A DNA stretch of 64,000 nucleotides from Daphnia pulex (taxonomy: Eukaryota > Arthropoda > Branchiopoda > Diplostraca > Daphniidae). Under the pieces are notes generated by a model that was not told the origin of the DNA, did not search any database, and was given only the letters and a program-made list of their open reading frames with translations. The position numbers and the translations under genes were made by a program. Of the stretch, positions 59,113 through 64,000 are shown piece after piece. The DNA lies in the NCBI RefSeq assembly GCF_021134715.1, contig NC_060028.1, forward strand, positions 1,882,501-1,946,500. Reading direction: 5' to 3'. Within the stretch, counting starts at the first letter, position 1. The number at the start of each line of letters is the position of its first letter.

Positions 59113-60990
59113 ATGTTTACTGTAGAGAGAAATCTCCGAGGGCACCATGGAGCAATTACTTCTTTGGCATTTAGTCCAAACATGAAACAGTTGATTTCTT
59201 GTAGCACAGACAAGTCTATTATTTTATGGGGACTTCAACAAAAGATGAAAGCTTTCAGGTAAGAATGTCTGCCACTTTTACTTTAAACTTTACTTTAAGT
59301 GCTTTAAGTGCCATGGAATATACACAGTTCTGTCTTGTAAAATCTAGTGTCTAAAAATGTCTCAAATCGGTCAAATGCAGTTGTTACACATTCAATTGGC
59401 AAGAATACCCATGTTGATTGTTTGTTTGTTGGTTTATCTAAATTATTAATTGACAGCTTTTTCTTATAATTTTATAGAAAGAATTCAGAATGAATTGTGA
59501 AATTCTAATATCAAATATCTTCTTTAGGTTTACTGGGCACAGTTCTTCTGTAAATGATGTGTGCTTTGCACCAGCTGGAAATTTGATGGCATCGTGCAGC
59601 CTTGATGGATCATTGGCTGTCTGGATTCCGAATATCACTGGAGAGAGTACATTTTGGAAAGGTCATCAAGCTGCTGCACGTTCTGTTGCCTTTACTCCAG
59701 ATGGGAGACAAATTTTGTCAGCGTCTGATGATAAGACTATAAAACTGTGGAATGTTCACAAGTCCAAGTATGTAAAACAGATTTTACATTGTTGAAAGTG
59801 TCAGAAGACAACATTTATATTGAAAATTCTAATTTTAGGTTTGTAGCTTCTTTCAATAGTCACACAAATTGGGTTCGTTGTACTCGGCCATCTCCGGACG
59901 GAAATCAGATGGTTTCGTGTGCAGATGATCGTACCATTAAGTTGTGGGATTTAAAAAGTGGTGATTGCATTCACACCTTTTATGAACCTAAGGTATCCAT
60001 CTATTTTCATTTAATGTGTTCTTCGTTGAAACAAATATTTTCAATTTAATCAGGCTCAAGGCAATTATGTGGAATTCCATCCAAGTGGAACATGCATTGG
60101 TACGGCACTCGCTAACGGGGTAGTGAAAATTTATGAAACTCGTATGCGAAAGGTGCTCCAACTTTACGAAATCCACAATGGCCCAGTGCATTGCTTATCA
60201 TTCCATCCATCCTCTGGCAACTATCTAATTACTGGCTCACAAGAAGGAACACTAAAAGTCCTTGATCTGATGGAAGGTCGACCGAGTTATACTCTTTATG
60301 GTCCCAAAGGCGCGGTACATTCAGTAAAATTCAGTCCAGATGGTGACTATTTCGCCACAGGTATGTAGAATAATAATTTTTTTTAATTATCATTATTATT
60401 TATGACACATTTTGTTTTAAATCAGGGGGAGCTGACAATGAAATTCTTGTCTGGAAAGCTAATTTTGTCCAAGTACCTGATGCAGCTGATGTCAGCAGCA
60501 ATAATAAAGCATCTGTAAAAACTAAAATTCGTCCGTCTATTGCCCCTGGATTGCAAGGTGTTGATGTTAAAAAAATTGTGGCCTCCTCTGTGACTGAAGA
60601 TCGGCAGGACATTGAAGACGCAAGTGTCAATTCTAAAAGGTCCTCCAGCACTGAAGAGGTTGATCTAAGCAAGAAAACTATGGAGATGCAAATTTCTCAG
60701 CCACTTGAACAAACAGGAAATGAAAACAAAACGGTAGTTGAAATATTGGAAATTCAATCTTACTTGATGTTTATTGATTTCTTTATTTTTACTTTAATCA
60801 TCAACAGGAAAGGGAGAAGCGTCTAGAAATGATCATACATGATTTAGTTTCGCAAGTTGATGTCTTAACAAATACGCTGCTAGCTCTGGAACAACGCGTT
60901 ACGTTCATCGAAGATCAACAAAAAGAAAATCTTGGGCCCGGAACTTCGTACCTTGGCGAAAAACTCAGCAATGTAAGCCCGCCCCTGTAA
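59113..60990 (+). CDS. POC1: POC1 centriolar WD40 protein
   Basis: Six exons (59113-59258, 59528-59767, 59839-59992, 60054-60360, 60426-60733, 60808-60990) give 445 residues. Seven WD40 repeats fill the first two thirds, from LRGHHGAITSLAFSPNMKQL through DGDYFATGGADNEILVW. They are followed by a Ser-rich linker and a C-terminal coiled coil (LEMIIHDLVSQVDVLTNTLL, then ALEQRVTFIED), which is the Poc1 domain. POC1 stabilises the triplet microtubules of centrioles and basal bodies. The length lies between human POC1A and POC1B. The gene is single and ordinary here, with small introns except the first (about 270 bp). Confidence 0.95.
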
Positions 60991-61572
60991 ACACAATATT
61001 TTCAAATGGCTTCAAATTGCAGTGCATTCCATCTTTTCTAATAAATTCTTTATTAAAAATGTCCTTTGTTACTCTGTACCATCTTTTGTACCCTTTTTTA
61101 AAAAATCTCTTCATTAATCCTTTGGACCACATGTAAAAATACAACGAATTTGAAAAAAAAAAGAATATTTATCGAAAATCTAGTGATGTCGACATCGTGT
61201 TTTTTTTATTTTTATTTGGCCTTGAGGGAACGCGAAGGAATGCTTGAAGAATCTCTGGAATGTCGTTAAATTGCTGAAAATATCTACGACATTTTTCGCA
61301 ATATTAAGGCCTATCGGATTCGGACTAAAAAGAAAATTATTCAAATTAATCACGCAGCCTTTCAAAATTGTATTTGTAATTGCCAACATTTCATTTCTTT
61401 AATGGGCTTTAACAGTGGTCGTTAGGTGTCGCTACTTGCTAGTGGCAAATGAAACTCGTTTCGTTTGACAGCTGACTTGTGTTTTTGTGTTGCGTGAACT
61501 TTTTGTGGAATAAAGTTTCTAAAAAAAATCAATAAAAAAAAGCCAACGTTAATTTTAAGTGCAAAAGTGAGT
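60991..61572. other. intergenic between POC1 and SCYL3
   Basis: AATAAA near 61041 suits POC1 polyadenylation. No gene is seen; the right end is the SCYL3 leader. Confidence 0.6.
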
Positions 61573-63941
61573 ATGGGGAATGATTCAAGTGTTTTATCTG
61601 AATATCAGGTGGACGAAACACCTTATGCCCAAATCGGACCTTGGACATTGCATTTGGCGGCTAAAAAGAGTTGTGATAGCGAAAAAGTTACTGTTTTTAC
61701 GGGAAAGTTGAAGAGCTATGGCCAACTTAGTAAAGAATTCCAGCGTGCCGTAGAGGTTGGATAACACTTTATTTATTTAAAAACAAATGAACCCTAGCTT
61801 TTCTTTCTCACAGAGGTTAAAAACACTGAGGCATCCGTCCATCCTCAAGTACCTGAACTCATGTGTAGCAGGCGAAACTGTTCACCTCATAGTTGAAAAT
61901 GTGACACCCCTGAGTCAAGTTCTGCCGCAGCAAACAGAACTTGAGATTTGCTGTGGGCTTCAAAACGTTCTTGGTGCTCTCGATTTCATACATTCCAAGG
62001 TATAGTAAACTCAGTTGGGTTCGGCTTTGAATGACTTTAATGCTATTCTTTTTCACAGGCCAGCATAGTGCACAACAACTTGTGCAAGGATGCGATATTT
62101 GTTACCACAGGTGGTAACTGGAAGTTGGGCTATTTTGACTTATCGTGCAGGTACCAGATGGTTTAATGGAAGCAGAAAATAAATAACCATTTCAATGTGT
62201 CAACTCTTTTTGCAGTTTTGCCGAGATCACCCAAGGATATCTGGATCAAATCCGATCCTTTCGTTATGAAAAGGCCATAGCTCCCGAGGATGAAGGGAAA
62301 ACTAAACTTGTAGGCGGCAATGTGTCATCTAGAGATGTCTTCGCCTACGGACAGCTCGTCAAAGAAACCATCAACAAATGCGTGGAATCCGGCGTTACCG
62401 ATTCCGACGTTTTCCGCGACCTAGCCACTAAACAGATGCAAAATGTCAATCCGCAATCACGCGGGAGCGCCTCGGTTCTATCCAGGCACAAGTTTTTCGA
62501 TCAGCCTCTCTTGCACGCCCAAGAATTCCTGGCCGAAATTTCCATCAAATCGTCGACTGAAAAGGAAGAATTTTTCAGGTAGTAACTCGGTCGATAGAAA
62601 TATATCTCAACAACTTCAATTTTTAAAAATCCCAATTTCATTCCAAGGGATTTGCCGACATTGTTGTACTCTACACCGGAGAGTGTCGTGGGCTCCAAAA
62701 TGGCCAGCTCTCTACTTAGCCGTCTGGCAGTGTTAAATTTAGCCGCTCAGCAACATCTTCTGCCTCATCTCCTGATTCCCAGAACGGGTACAATTGCATC
62801 TGTGTTGATGCCGAAACCTTGCAAGTGCAAAACCAAGGGCAATGTTGATATAACTCATTCGATCGTCTTACAGATTCCACCCAGGGATTGTTCGACGCCC
62901 CCAACTACCGTCTGTACATCGTGCCGGTTATTTCTCGCATCTTCCCCGTCAGAGATGCCCAGATAAGGCTGGTCCTGCTCCACTATTTCCCCCACTACGT
63001 CACTTTGATGGACCCGGATCATCTCGTCCACAATATCCTTCCGGAGGTAAATACATTTTTTTTTTTAACTCACCCGTCTCGGGTGACGATCCCGCTGTTG
63101 GGTTTTCTTAGACCCTTAATCCTTGACATGTCATTGTGTCCGGCTCCCAGTTGCTTTTAGGTATCAAAGACACGGACGACACTGTAGTGGCGGCCACATT
63201 GAAAGCCTTGGCCTGTCTGGTTCCCATTCTCGGTGGCTCCACCGTCATTGGCGGCACGAGACTCAAACTTTTCACCAACGGAATGCCCAAGGTATCACGT
63301 AACACAAATATTTAGTTCAATGAACAAAGCAAATTGTTAATCGATTTATTTCATTCCATTTTTTTTCTTTCAAGGAAAGCGAAATCCGACCAGCCAAAGT
63401 CTTGGAAATGGTGCGGAGGAAATCCAGTTCAAATCCAGCCGTGGTTGCCGTCCGGGCGCTACCCGAACGCCACGAACCCGACGGCGGAGAAGACGGCGTC
63501 CATTCTCTGCTGTTGGAAAAGACGGACGCCGACGAGCACTGGTCCGACTGGGAAGCTGAGGAAGATGATTTCCAGGACAACAAACAACACCCAGAAGAAG
63601 AAGTAGAGCTGGAACCGCTTCCGCTCTCCGATTTTAGCTTAGTAGCTTCCACCCTTCCGGACAAGAAACCGGAACTGCCGAGTAGTCCAGTTAAAGTGGC
63701 GACCAAGAGACCGCCAGTGGGCGATCTGTCTGCCCTGGAAATTCAAATCAAGTCCAGGGAAGACGAAATCGACTACTTTGCCGACATGGAACCGACCATC
63801 ACTTCCACTCCGGCCGTCTTCGCTCCAGTCGCCGAACCTCCTTCTACTGTCACCGCCATCGAACCCACCAGCAGACTGGACTTTAACGTCCAGTCTCACG
63901 AGGCAAAAGATGAAGACGACGGCTGGAACTGGGATGATTAA
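61573..63941 (+). CDS. SCYL3: SCY1-like pseudokinase 3 (PACE-1)
   Basis: Eight exons (61573-61755, 61814-61999, 62059-62150, 62216-62578, 62648-62787, 62874-63046, 63151-63291, 63375-63941) encode 614 residues. The start MGNDSS has a Gly2 myristoylation context like human SCYL3. The kinase-like half keeps [15 protein letters not shown] and [13 protein letters not shown], but the catalytic loop is [12 protein letters not shown] in place of HRDLxxxN, and LGYFDLS stands in for DFG, so it is a pseudokinase. HEAT-like repeats follow (VIPxI-type helices in exons 6-7, [20 protein letters not shown]). An acidic, Pro-rich tail ends DDGWNWDD, resembling the Trp/acidic tails of SCYL proteins. Family members act in Golgi traffic and cell-edge ezrin complexes. 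Confidence 0.93.
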
Positions 63942-64000
63942 ATTACGTGTGTGGGGGGGAGGGGGGACTGGTGTCACCATCACATAAGGGCAAAAAGAAA

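Overview
The window looks like nuclear DNA of a branchiopod crustacean, most likely a Daphnia-type water flea. This is inference. Genes are intron-rich with GT-AG introns mostly of 60-100 bp, many promoters carry a TATA box, and the gene set is arthropod: a divergent ionotropic chemoreceptor, an NRF-6-like acyltransferase, a cuticle-protein fragment and short secreted lineage-specific peptides. There are no operons or prokaryotic signals. Gene coordinates below span start to stop codon including introns. I derived exons by hand, and each complete model was checked for reading-phase consistency across its junctions.

Left part (1-8.1 kb): a divergent pair of unfamiliar genes, one with a DUF4806-like C-terminus, separated by a small non-coding LTR element. 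Next comes a decaying tandem array of a small secreted protein family (one intact gene, three relics), tRNA-derived SINE remnants and a tRNA-Asn gene. 8.6-14.8 kb holds an NRF-6-like membrane acyltransferase and a single-exon ionotropic receptor, both on the minus strand. 15-26 kb is gene-poor. Its main content is a paired-like homeobox gene whose homeodomain is split at codon 46/47, a Cys-rich secreted peptide gene, SINE copies and two strong hairpins. 26.1-30.0 kb is a very young LTR element with one long Gag-like frame and 4-bp target duplications. 30-35 kb carries a piggyBac-type MITE and an ABCF1 pseudogene that kept its introns and promoter.

Right part (35-64 kb) is dense with housekeeping genes: a Gly/Tyr/Asn-rich secreted protein, a Fe2OG-dioxygenase-like protein with an altered metal-binding motif and an upstream ORF, an SLC10 transporter, Hsc70, two tandem SLC22 transporters sharing a GC-AG intron, tRNA-Glu, SETD9 and ETFBKMT converging 9 bp apart, two duplicated four-TM proteins (one has lost its PPxY tail), POC1 and the pseudokinase SCYL3.

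Most interesting points: the concealed homeobox gene, the tandem birth-and-death array, the HxH dioxygenase with its uORF, and two LTR elements of very different size that share the same tRNA-Leu-type primer site.
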